DNA of 64,000 nt from Trametes villosa (lineage: Eukaryota; Basidiomycota; Agaricomycetes; Polyporales; Polyporaceae), in assembly GCA_002964805.2 (NCBI GenBank), contig PUDQ02000105.1, positions 124,001-188,000 of the forward strand. The letters are read 5' to 3'. Positions 44,714 through 56,599 of the stretch are shown in pieces (the first letter of the stretch is position 1; each line of letters starts with the position of its first letter). The notes beneath the pieces were generated by a model. The model saw nothing but the letters and a program-made list of their open reading frames with translations. It was not told the DNA's origin and made no database searches. The position numbers and the translations under genes were made by a program.

Positions 44714-47209
44714 TCACAAGTACTCGTCGCAGTTCAAGATAAACCTCGTATAGAACCGCACCGACTCGAGCCACCCCTCCGCACGAATAGCTACGTGCAG
44801 CACAAGAGAGCGGCATTAGTCGCCAAGCCAAACCGCCGAGACGCCTCAGCGCTGCGCACGCACCCTCGTTGACCGTATGGAAGCCGTTGTACCGATCGCC
44901 CTCGCGGACGTGCGAGTACCGCACAATGCTCCGCGTCAGGTTCCAGTACCGCGACGTGTCTGTCCAGTCCTTCACTCAACCTACTGTGGCCTTGGCGCGA
45001 CGACCAAGGCAGCGACGCACCGGTGTTCCCCTTCTCGATCTGCGGCACCACGACGACCGCACTACTCCCAGTATTCCTCTCCGAGTCCCGGATCGCGCCC
45101 ATGATCGTCCCCGCGAGGATTTGATCCGGGTCTTCTGGACCCGTGGGTGTGATGGGCGAGGGACCCAGCTCGTACCCAAAGGCGACGGAGAGCTCGAGGT
45201 GTCCCCCTGCCCCGGCTCCCTCCGCCGTAGGTAAGGGTCGGCCGAATGCGCTGAGGGTGAGGTTGAACCTCGTCGCGAGCGGGCGCAGGAGCTCCGTCAT
45301 GCGTGCTTGCACTTCCGCCACAGAGCTGAGGGGATGTCGGTGAGTTGCATGCAATCCGTGCCTGTAAGTAAGGTGAGGAAAGACGCACCTGTGCTCCACG
45401 ATTCGGTGGTTGACCGCCGCTGCGGCGCGCTCAGGCAGCGCGTTCACCTTCACCCCGCCCTCTATCAAGTCCACCGCCTGCGTCGTGCGCAGCAGCGCGT
45501 CGTATTCCGGGAACGTCTCCAACAGCGCGTCCTTGAGCTCCGCGAGCGCAGCGTCGCTGTGTACCGCCGCGCGCGCGAGGCGGCGCAATTCCTCGGGATA
45601 CTCGGGCGCGTATGCGGCTGCGCATTGGGTCGAGTTGTACGCGCTGCTTTGCCGGGTGAGGACGGTCTCGTGTGGGTGCGCTTCAAGCTCGACGATCATG
45701 GCTGCGAGCATTCCTATTGCCTGGAGAACCACACACGATGAGTGTTCTATCCAGAGCATATCGAACAGCTGCTGAAGCATGACGGACCGTATGTCTCGGA
45801 GGAACACTAGAATGCCCGCCTGGCGCGGTGACCTCGATCTGCACATCCATGTATCCCTTCTCCGAGAGGGCCGGGTACGCGAAGATGACATCCCCGCCAT
45901 ACGATGCTCCGTATGCTTCGCCTGAGATGTGATTCTGTCAGACCTTGATGGCTGAACGGATGAGTACTGGTCACTAACCTCCTTCGTCCAACAGGATTGC
46001 GAACCCGTTCGTGCCGTACCTTTCCTCGAGGTAAGGCGCAAGATGCCCTGCTCCCTGACGTAAATCGCAGTTAGTACTGTACGGGCTTCCTATCAGCGAG
46101 GTTCCTTATTTACCTGTGTGCCGGAAGATTCCTCGTCGAACCCGAAGGCCCATACGAACGTCCTACTCGGCTCAAAGCCATTTTCGAGCAACGCGTCGAT
46201 AGCCTGCCTGGGGACCGTGCCAGGGCCAGCAGCCTCCAGTTAGAGGGTCCCTGCCTTGTACACCCGATATCGTAGCTTACAGGGAGGCAACGAGATCTGA
46301 CTTGTCGTCGCACGAGCCACGGCCCCAGATCCACGTCCCTACGCCGAGGGCTGTAGCTTGCCAGAGGCTGCGTGAAGCGTAGTGTTACCTACCGTCGTAG
46401 AGCCCTGAGTAGGGCGGATTAATCCACTCCTTAGACGTAGCCGGCTCTACAGGGACGACGTCTGGTTCATCCGTCAGCGATGGCACGCGAGTGTGAATGA
46501 GCGAGTCGTCCTGCCTTGATGTGCAGTCATCAGGACCGGCAGTGCAGTCTCGTCCGAACCCTGCCAGTGTAGCACAATGCCGTACGTGTTGACCTTGGTT
46601 ACATCGAGGCGCGCGAAACTGCTCGGATCGAGATAGAGTAAGTACAGTAGTTTCATGCAATGTGCAAGGCCGTAGCAAAAAACTTACACTCTAGGAAACG
46701 TCTTCTCCAGATACGTGTGGAGTTCCCCATAGACGTCCCATCGGGCATCCTCGCCTACTGCGCCCATATCGTCAAATGACTCCGTCCTGCGTATACAAGA
46801 TAGTGTCATTATCGTACGATGTACTGCACAGAGGTTGCTAATATCAAGGTACCTACGGGATTCTGATAGCCCCACCAAAAGCTTCGTACGCCTTCAGCTT
46901 GTAGGCGTCCTTAGCGAAGAGCCTCGTGAGCGTCTCGTCTAGAGTATGATGTCTAGAAGGGATAAGAGGTTTGGCTTGTGGGCAAACATGCGAAGCGTGC
47001 TCGTCCGACAAGGTTGAATTTAGTGGAGGCTTCGACCTAGTAGACGGAAAGGCTGGCTGGCGATGGCTGTACCAGATGCCCCCGTAGTTGAAGCCGGCAA
47101 AGTGCAGGCACAAAAGCATCGCTAGTGCAAGAAGAGGCGCTGCCCGAGAAATCCTCGCTCGCCTGTTAGGGCCGGCAGACGCAATAGGTTGACCGAGAGT
47201 ACCGTACAT
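44714..47209 (-). CDS. CPS1: carboxypeptidase S-like M20 metallopeptidase, copy A
   Basis: About twelve exons give roughly 600 aa. Yeast Cps1 is a vacuolar zinc carboxypeptidase made as a type II membrane precursor. Start MYGTLGQPIASAG leads to one membrane segment (LLALAMLLCLHFAGF); an earlier in-frame ATG at 47275 exists. M20 residues are all visible: HQD with VVPV (zinc ligand and catalytic Asp), GRGSCDDKSDL (bridging Asp), GFDEESSG (catalytic Glu pair), LLDEGG, the dimer-domain PGGHSSVPPRHT, and the final GFHTVNE. The C-terminus is SVRFYTRFILNCDEYL. The intron inside HQ/D (46462-46514) has a GC donor where copy B has GT. It lies head-to-tail with copy B, which it resembles in almost every exon, so the pair is a tandem duplication. 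Confidence 0.9.
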
Positions 47210-47818
47210 CGGGGCACAGGTTACAGCAAGGGAGAAGTCGTTTGTCGCCGTTTCGGTATACAACACCGACTGCACAGAGCCTCAAGATAAATTTCAGAGG
47301 AGACGTCGCGGATGAGTTAGCGTCACGGAAAAGTTCAGTGCTCCAAGGGCGTAGCACTCCAGGTGAGTCCAAGCCAGACAGCCGGATGGATAGCACGGAG
47401 TCAAGGTGGGCGTAGTGAGCACTGCTGCAGGGGCCGCGGTGAGCGGGGGATCCTTAGCTGCATGTTTATAGATTCTTGGTAGGCCAGTTCTTACAATCAG
47501 TTAGACTCAACTGAGCTTGGAATGAAACGCAGTGACGAGGGGGTGGGTGGTAGGTGGTGGTACAGGAAGGTGCAGTTACTGTTAGGCGCCGTTGACACCA
47601 CCTTTCCTAACGTCGCATCAGTGAACTTTGAGTATATTTTGGCTGAGCTACTACTAGTGTCGTGCACCCATGACGATCATACTCGAGCCAGTGGCACTCG
47701 AGAGCCTAAGGGGCATTTTACAGTCGCATATTATGTACGGGTAAGAGTTCATAGTCTGCTCAAAGTTTCCATTCGCCAAGTTACGACCACGGCTACTAGC
47801 CTTCCAACCTTCCTCACT
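47210..47818. other. spacer between the two carboxypeptidase genes
   Basis: 609 bases that hold the promoter of copy A and the 3' end of copy B. No gene is seen. Confidence 0.45.
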
Positions 47819-50282
47819 TCACAGATACTCGTCCGCGTTCAAAATGAACTTCGTAAAGAACCGGATCGACTCAATCCAGCCCTCAGCCCGGACCGCTATA
47901 GTAGACAAACGCATGAGAATCCGCTACTATTCAACGATGTAAAGCGACTAACCTTCATTGACAGTGTGTGCGCCGTTGTACCGGTCGACGTCCCGCAAAT
48001 GCTTGTAGCGCACAATGTTCCGCGTCAAGTTCCAGTAGTACCGCGTGTCTACCCCAAGCAACATAAGTACTCGTCCTGTAGAGCATGATGGGTCGACTCA
48101 CCTGTGTTCCCCAGCTGCAGCAACGGCGCAAGGACGACCCCACTGGCATTGTACCCCTTCGAGCTCTCCAGAGTGGCCTTAACGGTCCCAGCGAGGACGT
48201 GGTACGGGTCGTCCTTGCCCGACGGAGTGATGGGCGACGGCTCAAGCTCGTTTCCAAACGCATCCGAAAGCACGACGTGACCCACACCGCCAGTGGAGAC
48301 GTTCTTCCCAAACGCCTCCACCGACAGGTTGAAGCGCTCAGCGACCGGGAGGACGACCTTCGTGAACTGGTCCTTCAGCTCGGAAACAGAGCTACAAAGT
48401 GAATCGCATCAGATACAGCTATTCAAAACCAAGCCTGAGTATGCGCACCTGTGCTCCGCGATCCGGTGGTTCACCACAGCAGAGACCTTCTCCGGCAGCG
48501 CATTCACCTTTACCCCGCCCTGTACTAGGTCAACTGCCTGCGTCGTGCGCAGAATAGCCTCCCACTTCGGGAGCTCTTCTACGAGCGCATCCCGGAGCTC
48601 CGCAAGCGCATCGTCGCTGTCGACGGCATCGTGCGCGAGGCGCCTGAGACGTTCTGGGTACTCGGGTGCGTATGTCGCGGCGCACTGCGTGGCGTTGTAT
48701 GCGCCGCCCCCGCGAACGAGCGCTAGTTCGTGCGGCTCGGACTCGATGGCGACGATTATGGACGAGAGCAACCCGATAGCCTGTAGAGAGGCTTATGAGC
48801 GACCAGTCGCGACGGTAGACATCGACAGAGGACATACAGTATGCTTAGGCGGGACACTGGAGTGCCCGCCCTTTGTGGAGATCTCCACACGGACATCCAG
48901 GTATCCTTTCTCCGCGAGAGAGGGGACGGCAAAGATGACATCGCCGCCGTACTGAGTGCCATACGCGCCACCTAACAAGTTGTATCTATGAGCTTCGAGC
49001 CTAGACAGAGCTTTCAGGAAGGTACTCGCCACCCTCATCCAGGATGAGCGCGATCCCATTCTTGCCGTATGTATCTTCGAGGTACGGTGCGAGTGATCCT
49101 GCGCCCTGGACATCTCGTCAGACGGCGTCCACCGGAGCTAGAGGAGAAGAGCAACGCTTACCTGCCTGCCAGACGACTCTTCGTCGAAGCCGTATGCGAA
49201 GAGGAAGGTGCGCTCGGGCTCGAAACCCTTCTCGAGCAGGGCGTTGATCGCTTCGCTATATTGCGTACCAGGTCATCAATACAGATGCGGCGATGAACAC
49301 AACAGGGCCAACGCACAGGCCACCGATCAAGTCGGACTTGTCATCGCAACTGCCTCTTCCCCAGATCCACTCCCCTGTCGGTGGTAGGACCGCTCCGTAA
49401 GCGTCTTCTCATTTAGACAGAGTGGAGCTACGCACCGTCGTAAAGCCCAGAGTAGGGCGGGTGAGTCCACTCGTCCAAAGTGGCAGGGTTGATCGGTACG
49501 ACGTCTGCGTCGTAAGTCAAGCTTACGCATTCCCCTGTAGCGCATTACAAGGCTACTCACCCTGGTGAGCCGCCAACAAGACCGGCTGCGCGGACTTGTC
49601 CGAGCCTTGCCAATGCAAGACAATCCCGTACGTGTTGATCTTCGTCACCTTCAACGTCTCGAAGCTAGGACAGCATGAGCCCTCACGGTAATCGAACTGG
49701 CAGTGACGCAACTACTCACACTTTCGGGTAAGTCTCCTCGAGGTACTCATGGAACTTCGCAAAGATGTCCCAACGCGGGTCCTGGCCGACAGGCTTCAAG
49801 TCGTCGTACGACTCCGTTCTACGAAACAAGCCTCGTACTATCAGTATAACGCACAATACGAGTACAAACCCGGTTAGGACGTACGGGATCTGCACCGCCC
49901 CGCCCAACGCCTTATACGCCTTCAGTTTATACGCCTCGTCCGCAAACACGCTCTCCAGCCCCTCAGCGAGGTCCGCGTGCTTCGACGGGAACAGCGCCTT
50001 CGGCTGCGGGCAGACGTCCGAGGCCTCGCTCGGTGGCAGTGGGCCCAGCGCCCGACTCGGGGCGCTCAGAGACGACGGTTCGGCGTAGTAGTGCTGGTAC
50101 CCGCGCATGAAGCCGCATGCGAGGGCCACCATGTACCAGAGGGACAGGAAGGGCCGCTTGCGGATGAAAGACCCATTGGCGGCGTGGGACGGGCCAATCT
50201 GCAACGCAGGCTGGTAGTTGCCAGAGATTGGTCCCGGGAGGACGTCATCCACAAGTCGTTGCTTCTCCTTCACGGACGTCAT
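47819..50282 (-). CDS. CPS1: carboxypeptidase S-like M20 metallopeptidase, copy B
   Basis: The exon plan matches copy A. Start MTSVKEKQRLVDDVLPG; one membrane segment near residues 45-62 (FLSLWYMVALACGFMRG), then a luminal stalk. M20 features: LLAAHQD plus VVPINP, WGRGSCDDKSDLIG, FAYGFDEESSGRQ, ILDEGG, STKGGHSSVPPKHT, NHRIAEHSSVSELK and YNGAHTVNE, ending SIRFFTKFILNADEYL. First exons: 50282-49885 and 49818-49720. All zinc-site residues are present, so it should be an active peptidase of the vacuole or secretory route. Upstream exons beyond the chosen ATG cannot be excluded. Confidence 0.92.
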
Positions 50283-50894
50283 CGCAAAGCGCGAGCGGTT
50301 GTCGAGGTATGTTATCTGTAACAGAAAGCATGTTCATATTCGTCCACCACAAGAGTCGCACGCATGCGCAGCAACTTCTCACCTGTTACCTGAGGCTGCA
50401 AACCTTCCTGCTAGCTGTCCACAGCAAAGGGGCTATATGACCCTACTTCAGCAGATGGTGAGTCACAACAAGATACACTATCAACATCAACCGTCGCTGC
50501 TATCTCAGGAGCCTGCCGGCAGCCGAACGGCGTTATCGGTGGCGAGCTTGTGTCCCATGGGGTCGTGTGGAGGAAGTGCTCTACCCGAACCATTATGCCC
50601 ATCTTTGGAAGGCACGGCTGCCCGCCCCGGAGCCCGGTCCGTCTCCCGGATCACGCTCGCTGACGTCGGAATGGGCACGATTGTGTGCGCGCCGGCCTGC
50701 CGAGAGCGGAGATACGAGAGGTAGAAATACACTGCTGGTATAAGCGTACACAACGGACTTCGAGTTCTTCTCTATCATCTCGACCCAGATCAACAGCTAC
50801 CTGCGAGCATCATGCTCGCACCTGGGATACCGTACCGATGTCCAACAGGAAAGTCTTAGAGGCGCACGCACTCGACGCTCGCGGTGCAGGGCCA
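50283..50894. other. intergenic region
   Basis: 612 bases between the copy B start and the Zap1-like stop codon. It holds the copy B promoter. No other feature is recognised. Confidence 0.4.
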
Positions 50895-53105
50895 CTACGT
50901 AGCGATAGCCTTGGCCGCGCTCTCCGCTGCTTTTCTCTTGTGCACATTCGCATGCCGTGCGAGCTGGTCCGGCCGTGCGAACGACTTGTTGCATCCCGGC
51001 TCGGTGCACGGATACGGGCGAGCCCCAGTATGCGTCCGCAGCTACATTACGCAAATATTCAGAACTCGTGCAACGACCGTGACGGCAAGACCACTCACAT
51101 GCTTCGACAAATTCGACGACTCCGAGAACGCCCTAGAACACCATCACCGTCAGCTACATTCCCAACCCAAACCACGACTCAGACGCACCGGTCGCAATAC
51201 GTGCATTTGAACGGCTTGCTGCCGTTATGTATCCGCTTGTGGATCGTCAGCGCGCCCGCGATGGCAAACGCCTTCCCGCAGCCCGGGAAGTCGCACACGT
51301 ATGGTTCTGCGATCGCGACCCCGATCAGAGAATGCGCCAACCGGCGACGACGCGGCGTGCTCACTTTCTTGCGTATGCCGCCGCATGTGTTGGGCCAGCG
51401 TCGCGGCCTCGGAGAAGTGCTGGTTGCACACGCTACACTGGAACGGCCGGTGACCCGTATGGCTCTGTGTACGAGATGTTACCAGGGGCCTCCTTCGGCG
51501 ACGGGGACACGAAAGACGCACCTGCATATGTCGAGATATCTTCTGCTTGCTCGCAAAGCCATTGTCTCCATTCCGGCCGCACCCCTCCCAGAAGCAATCG
51601 TAGTGCGCACGACCGCTCCCAATATGCGTCGACGCGATGTGCTCCGTGAGGGTATCGCACGACGTGAAGCTCTGCCCACACCCCGTCCACTTGCACACAT
51701 GCGCCGACGGCGCCGAGCAGTCGTGCTCGGGCACCGGCGTCGGCGGGCACATCTCCGGCACCATCGTCGGCGGCGGCGTCGACGCGGACGACGGCGGCTG
51801 CGACAGCGGCGACGGGCCGACCTGGAAGACATCATGTCCGAAAGCAGCCGCCGGCGGCCTCGCAGGCAGGCCGAGGTGGTCCTGGAGCAGGTGGCTCGCG
51901 AGGAAGTCGAGCACGTCGTACCCGTTGCCTGACGACGGGCCCGGCACGGACTGCGTGCTCGGGTACAACTGGCAGTCGCCCCAGAGACACGCCACGGAGC
52001 TCTCCGCGGACGCCTGTTGAGAGACGCCCTGCTGCTGTTGCTGCTGGGCGTCGGACCCTGGCGGCGTCATGTACGGCGACCCAAAGGCGCCGTCGGGTGG
52101 CGACGGCAGACGGAGGTGTTGCAGGTTGACGTGCCCGACGAGGTCCGACAGGTTGCTGAACGTCGCGAAGCAGCCGGCCCAGCGGCACTGGAGCACCGGC
52201 ACATGGTGCGTCGGGGCCTGCAACACCGGCGACGGGAGGGCGGAGGGGTGCGGCGAGGGGGCACTCGAGCTCGACTCCTGCTGGGCGAGCGGGGAGGGCG
52301 ATGGCTGGAATGCAGGGCTGGGGACGAGCTGCGGCGTGGGCGCGGCGGAATCTAGCGGTGGGAACGCGGTGGGCTCGCGTGGTGGTGGGTGTGGAGTATG
52401 TGCCGCGCCGGCGAAGTAGGCGTCGAAGGCGGGGTCGGCGATGAAAGCGTACGCTGCGCTGAAGTCCTGGGGGGCGTAGGTCCTGAAGTCCTGCGGCTGC
52501 GAGTCCGGGTGGTACTCGTTGCAGCACCGGAACTGGCATGGAAAATTTGTCAGATATATTTTTCACGATCGACCGACTCGCAGGAACGACGTCCGCCCCG
52601 ATGCGGACGATGGACCGGAGGATGAGATACTTACAAGTTCGTCGAAAGCGGCGCAATCGACCTCGAAGCATTCTTTGCTGCAAGAGGAGGCGTCGGCCAT
52701 CTCCTCGCACGGTGGCGCGCCGTGATGTGCGTCGTTACAGGCGACGACGACGCATTGCTCGGTGCACTCTTCGGTGAGCTCGACGGCACAGGCCACGCTC
52801 TCGCACTCTTGTGCGCACTCCTGGCAGGCGAGGCTCGCAACGGCGGCGCTCGGGGCGCAATCGTCGCAGTCGTGCATGTCTTGCATGCCCTCGAACGCGT
52901 GCTCGAACATGGCGTCCTGGTCGGCCTCGTGCGTGCTCCTCAAGGCGGAAAAGTGCACGTAGGAGGGCGCGGGGGTCCCGAGGGGGGTGCGGGGAGCGGG
53001 TCGGGACGGGTGAAAGTGGTGGTCTGGGCGAGAGACAGAGGAGGGGGCCTTGGAGGGCAGGAGAGGGTGTGCCGGGAGGGCGGGCGGCAAGGAGGGATGG
53101 GCCAT
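50895..53105 (-). CDS. ZAP1: Zap1-like C2H2 zinc-finger transcription factor
   Basis: Six exons give about 626 aa; the two larger are 53105-52635 and 52532-51522. Yeast Zap1 activates zinc-uptake genes under zinc deficiency. The N-terminal third has a striking Cys-rich region ([41 protein letters not shown]), which could sense zinc. A Pro/Gln-rich linker follows, then eight C2H2-like fingers: [70 protein letters not shown] and [10 protein letters not shown], with HTGxRPFxC-type linkers in the last five, as in the DNA-binding end of Zap1. The C-terminal exons need two short introns after CTYCD and after SNLSKH. The overall plan supports Zap1; another zinc-finger activator cannot be fully excluded. 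Confidence 0.78.
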
Positions 53106-53371
53106 CGTTGGGATCGACTGAATGGATAGGCACTGAAATCGAGTACCCTCCCAGTCGCCCTCTCTCACCTTCTGCTTATGTAATCCCTCGGTGTATCCCA
53201 CCAGGCGCCCGCGGTATGCCCTCCCATTGGCTGGCGCCCTCCGCCCACGCTGTGCGGGCTCCTTCCTCCTCCTTCCACTCTCTTCACCCCTAGCTAACAC
53301 ATGGTCCGCACGCAAATGCACCACACAACTCGTCATGCACCACCAGCGTAAACGTGATAAAGATATCGCAT

Positions 53372-54382
53372 TCAGAAGTCGCAGCACGACACAGACTCGT
53401 CCCGATCGTACACAAGGTCCACGCCGAACCGCTTGCAACACCGCTTCGTCTCCGTCCACACCACCGGGTCTGGCGTCCCCGAGCGCACCACGATCCGCCC
53501 CTTCGCGTCCGGGTGGAACAGCTTGCCCTCCATCGCCGCCGTGAGCATCCACCAGTGAATCTGCTCCTTGTCCAGCGCGACGCCCGGCACGCGCAGCACC
53601 ACCGTCCGCACGCTCTCCGGCAGCGGCGCGAGCACGTACAGCCGCGCCGGGTTCGCCATCTCCAGCGTCTCCAGCCCCGGGCAGATCTGCAGCATGTCCG
53701 CGACGAACTCCGCCGGCACGCCCGACACCGCCAGGTGCCGCACCGTCGGGATCGAGAAGTGCGCCTGGTGGTGGCGCGTGTACAGCGTCTTCAGGTACAC
53801 CGCGAGCGGCACCAGCGCCGGCGCGCTGAACGCGTAGTGCAGCGACAGGCGCGTCACCTGCGCCGGGAAGATCGCGAGCCGCAGCTGGTCGAACAGGTCG
53901 TCGTACCCCCAGTCCGTGTACCGCAGCGTGACGTGCCGCAGGTTCGGGAGGTAGTCGAACGTGCTGACCATGTACAGCACCGTCGAGATCGCGATCGGCG
54001 CGTCGTCCGTCTGCGAGTACAGCTTGATCGAGGGCTCGCCCGTGGACCCCGCGGGCGAGCCGCCGCCGTCGACGTGAAACGTCATGGAGCGACAGAGCCT
54101 GCTGACGAGTGCGGTCGCCTCGGCGGTGAACAGGTCCGCCTCGCCTTGGGATGTGGCGCGTTCCGGGAGGAGGCGGAGGAGGTCGCGCGCGAATAGGGGG
54201 CATGGGATGTGGACGTCGCGCATCGCGACGCGGAGGAAGAGGCCGAGCCACATGCGGTTGACCTTGCATAGGGTCTTGAAGAGTGCCGCGCGCTCGTCGG
54301 CGTATTGTGGTATCGCCCAGAGTTCCGAGAGGATTTGTTCAAGCAGCTCCGGCGGGATCCACGGTACCGTCTTCTGCGACAT
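53372..54382 (-). CDS. F-box-like protein
   Basis: A single frame of 336 aa. The N-terminus VPWIPPELLEQILSEL, followed by LFKTLCKVNRMWLGLFLR, fits an F-box-like motif of the kind abundant in agaricomycetes. The rest has leucine-rich segments (LPNLRHVTLRYTDWGYDDLF, IPTVRHLAVSGVPAEFV, CPGLETLEMANPARLYVLAP) suggestive of irregular LRRs, and the end is rich in charged residues and Cys (ESVSCCDF). Such proteins usually act as substrate adaptors of SCF ubiquitin ligases, but many are lineage-specific and unstudied. The start is the ATG directly before the F-box. It has no introns, unlike its neighbours. Confidence 0.75.
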   Translation of the reverse strand: MSQKTVPWIPPELLEQILSELWAIPQYADERAALFKTLCKVNRMWLGLFLRVAMRDVHIPCPLFARDLLRLLPERATSQGEADLFTAEATALVSRLCRSMTFHVDGGGSPAGSTGEPSIKLYSQTDDAPIAISTVLYMVSTFDYLPNLRHVTLRYTDWGYDDLFDQLRLAIFPAQVTRLSLHYAFSAPALVPLAVYLKTLYTRHHQAHFSIPTVRHLAVSGVPAEFVADMLQICPGLETLEMANPARLYVLAPLPESVRTVVLRVPGVALDKEQIHWWMLTAAMEGKLFHPDAKGRIVVRSGTPDPVVWTETKRCCKRFGVDLVYDRDESVSCCDF

Positions 54383-55007
54383 CGAAAGATGGTCTGGGTG
54401 GTAGTGTCGGGGTCTTTGTGGGTGGTATGACGGCGAAGATTGGAGGTTTCGTGAGGGTACAGCAGACTTTGACTGAAGCTTACCATGCCCCTTTATAATA
54501 TGCATGCCCAGATCCGGCGAGGCGGATGCAGCGCGTCGGATGTGTGTTTCGGAACCAGTGCATTTCTCGGCTCTCCACTACAGAAGTCTGGCACACTACG
54601 GGCACCATGGTAAGCACCTTCGGCTCAGGACTACCGCACCTTTGTTGTTTAGCGTCTGTCGGATATTGGCAGGGCGTGGAGTGCGCGCGAGGGTGGTGGC
54701 AAGAGTGAGGTGCGGATATCTAGAAAACGCCCGGTCTGGGCTGAAACCGATCGACACGGAACTTGCCGGCGCTCAAGACATACATCCCCATCCGTGCAAG
54801 TACTGACGCTGTGACCCACTTGCAGCTATTTACTTGCAAGTCTGTGAAGATTTGTGCAGTCGTATATAACGGCAGCTTGAATTGACCTAGAAAGACATGA
54901 GAAGCACGGGCGAAACAAATCCAGCATAAGTGCACAAACACATACTGTACACATCTATACACCCAGGCCCGTACATAACGCCACATAAGCACTGCGTGTG
55001 GTCCCCA
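54383..55007. other. intergenic region
   Basis: 625 bases between the F-box gene start and the cytidylyltransferase-like stop. It is somewhat AT-richer than its neighbours. No gene or repeat is supported. Confidence 0.4.
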
Positions 55008-56082
55008 TTACACCCCCTGGCCCGTTCCAAACTCGTCTACCTTCGGCTCTTCGAAGGGCGTAGGCTCAGGCGGCTCCTCGAATAGCGTCTCTAACGCCTC
55101 CAGGAGATCCGCCGTTCGCCCAACATCCGCCTCCGAGTCCTGGACCAGCTCGGGCGGCGCGCCCTTGACAGTGCCCCGCGCCGACGCCGGCTCTGGGTCT
55201 AGTCGCACCGCCTTCACCTCCTTGGAGTCCTTCGTTTCTTTCTTCTCCTTCGGATTCCTGAACGGGTCGAAGCTCTTCGGCATCGGCGTCGACATGTTCG
55301 TTCTCCTGGTCGGTATCGCTTTCCCTGTACATATTGCCACACCCTAGTCAGCGCCACCTCGGATTCACGAACCGGCCGAGCCCAAACTCGGGCCTCGAGT
55401 CTCGGGCCTCAAACAACCACTCACGGAGGCTCTTCACAAGGTCATACCCTTTCAGCCGCTCGCGGTCCACGTCCGGGTCGATCGACGAGCCCTCGTCGAT
55501 CGCGACGTAGTCGATGTGGCGTGCGCGCAGGAACCGCTCGTGCAGCATCCACGGCGCGTCCGGAACGACCTCGTCCACCCACCGGCAGTGGCGCACGACC
55601 TCGCACCGCGCCGCGTGCGCCTGCGCCTCCGCGCCGTGCGCCGCGCACTCCTCGTCCGAGAACACGCCGACGACGAGCTGCACGGCGGGGAACGACAGCT
55701 TCGCCTGCCGGAGCTGCAGCACGTCTCTGCCCGCACGCGTGTGAGCGGGGACATATCCGAGCGGAAACGCTGAGTGTGTGGTGGCGCACCTTGGTGTGAG
55801 GGGCCCGAAGACCCCGTCGACGTACACCCTCCATGTCCGCGCCTCCTGCGGCACGCCGAGCGAGCGCTGCACGTGCGCTTGTATGTCCTCCGCGGTGAGC
55901 CCCACCGTGTCGAACAGCTCCTTCGCGGAGGGTAGCGGCGCGGGCTCGCCACCGGCGTACTTGGGGGCCTGGCCGAGGTCCGCGATGCTCGACTCCATCG
56001 AGCGCGGGCCGTCCGAGATCACATCGTAGTCCGCGAGGTCGTCCGTCGAGAGCACAGAGAGGGCGTCGATAGAGCGGCGCAT
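55008..56082 (-). CDS. cytidylyltransferase-like protein lacking the HxGH motif
   Basis: Three exons (56082-55790, 55726-55425, 55324-55008) close in frame to 303 aa. The match to choline-phosphate cytidylyltransferase (Pct1/CCT) is clear: VYVDGVF, VLQLRQAKLSFPAVQLVVGV, then AARCEVVRHCRWVDEVVPDA, PWMLHERFL, IDYVAIDEG and KAIPTRRTNMSTP. In active CCTs, DGVF is followed by DLFHxGH; here the seven residues read GPLTPRD, so both catalytic His are missing, with exact length kept. The downstream RTEGISTS motif is also altered to RTNMSTP. The gene spans an exon junction at this site, but neither splice choice restores HxGH. It is probably a non-catalytic paralogue; the open frame and good introns argue against a dead pseudogene. 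Confidence 0.8.
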
Positions 56083-56599
56083 CGTCGTCACTGTTCAGGC
56101 TCGAGGGCGTACTGCTCGCAGAGTGGGAGCTAGGGTCTGAGAGGAGACTCGGATGCGATATTCGTATTGCGAGTACAAGGTCTCCCAGCCTCTGGGCACT
56201 CGGAAGAAGTAGAAGCAGCAGAAGCCTCACCTCTGTGCCCTTTCAAGCTTTTAGGACCGTCCCTGATGGACCGCGCCTCGTGCCCGAGCTGGGCTGCAAA
56301 TGCTCCGCGCATGCCCTCGTCGCTCCCACCGCCGCCTTGTCCGGCTTGCGTCGGTCTACGCGCGTAGCTGGCCCGCGGGGCGCAACGACGTCGTCATCGT
56401 GTGCGATAGTGAGGAGCGTGAGTTGTTCGTCGTCGCGGAGCGTCACCTCGCGGGGCTCGCGAATGCGGGGTAGATTCTGCCAGATCTTATCAGGTCGCCA
56501 AGCACGCGCAGGGATAATAGCAGTGATCGGGATCGTACATGTAACATACCCTACGCACCTCTGTGCACACTCCCATACATCCTACACCTACACACTACA
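56083..56599. other. divergent intergenic region
   Basis: 517 bases between the start codons of the cytidylyltransferase-like and OHCU decarboxylase genes; presumably holds both promoters. No element is recognised. Confidence 0.4.

Noticed and set aside
52563..54269. 568-codon minus-strand ORF spanning the F-box gene and the Zap1-like exon 1
   Set aside because: It joins an off-frame reading of the F-box gene to the true first exon of the Zap1-like gene; only the last 157 residues are real.
55348..55424. Early stop after FGLGRFVNPRWR in the cytidylyltransferase-like gene
   Set aside because: A GTGAGT donor after KSL and an acceptor before KAIPTRRT give a clean 100-nt intron that restores the family C-terminal motif.
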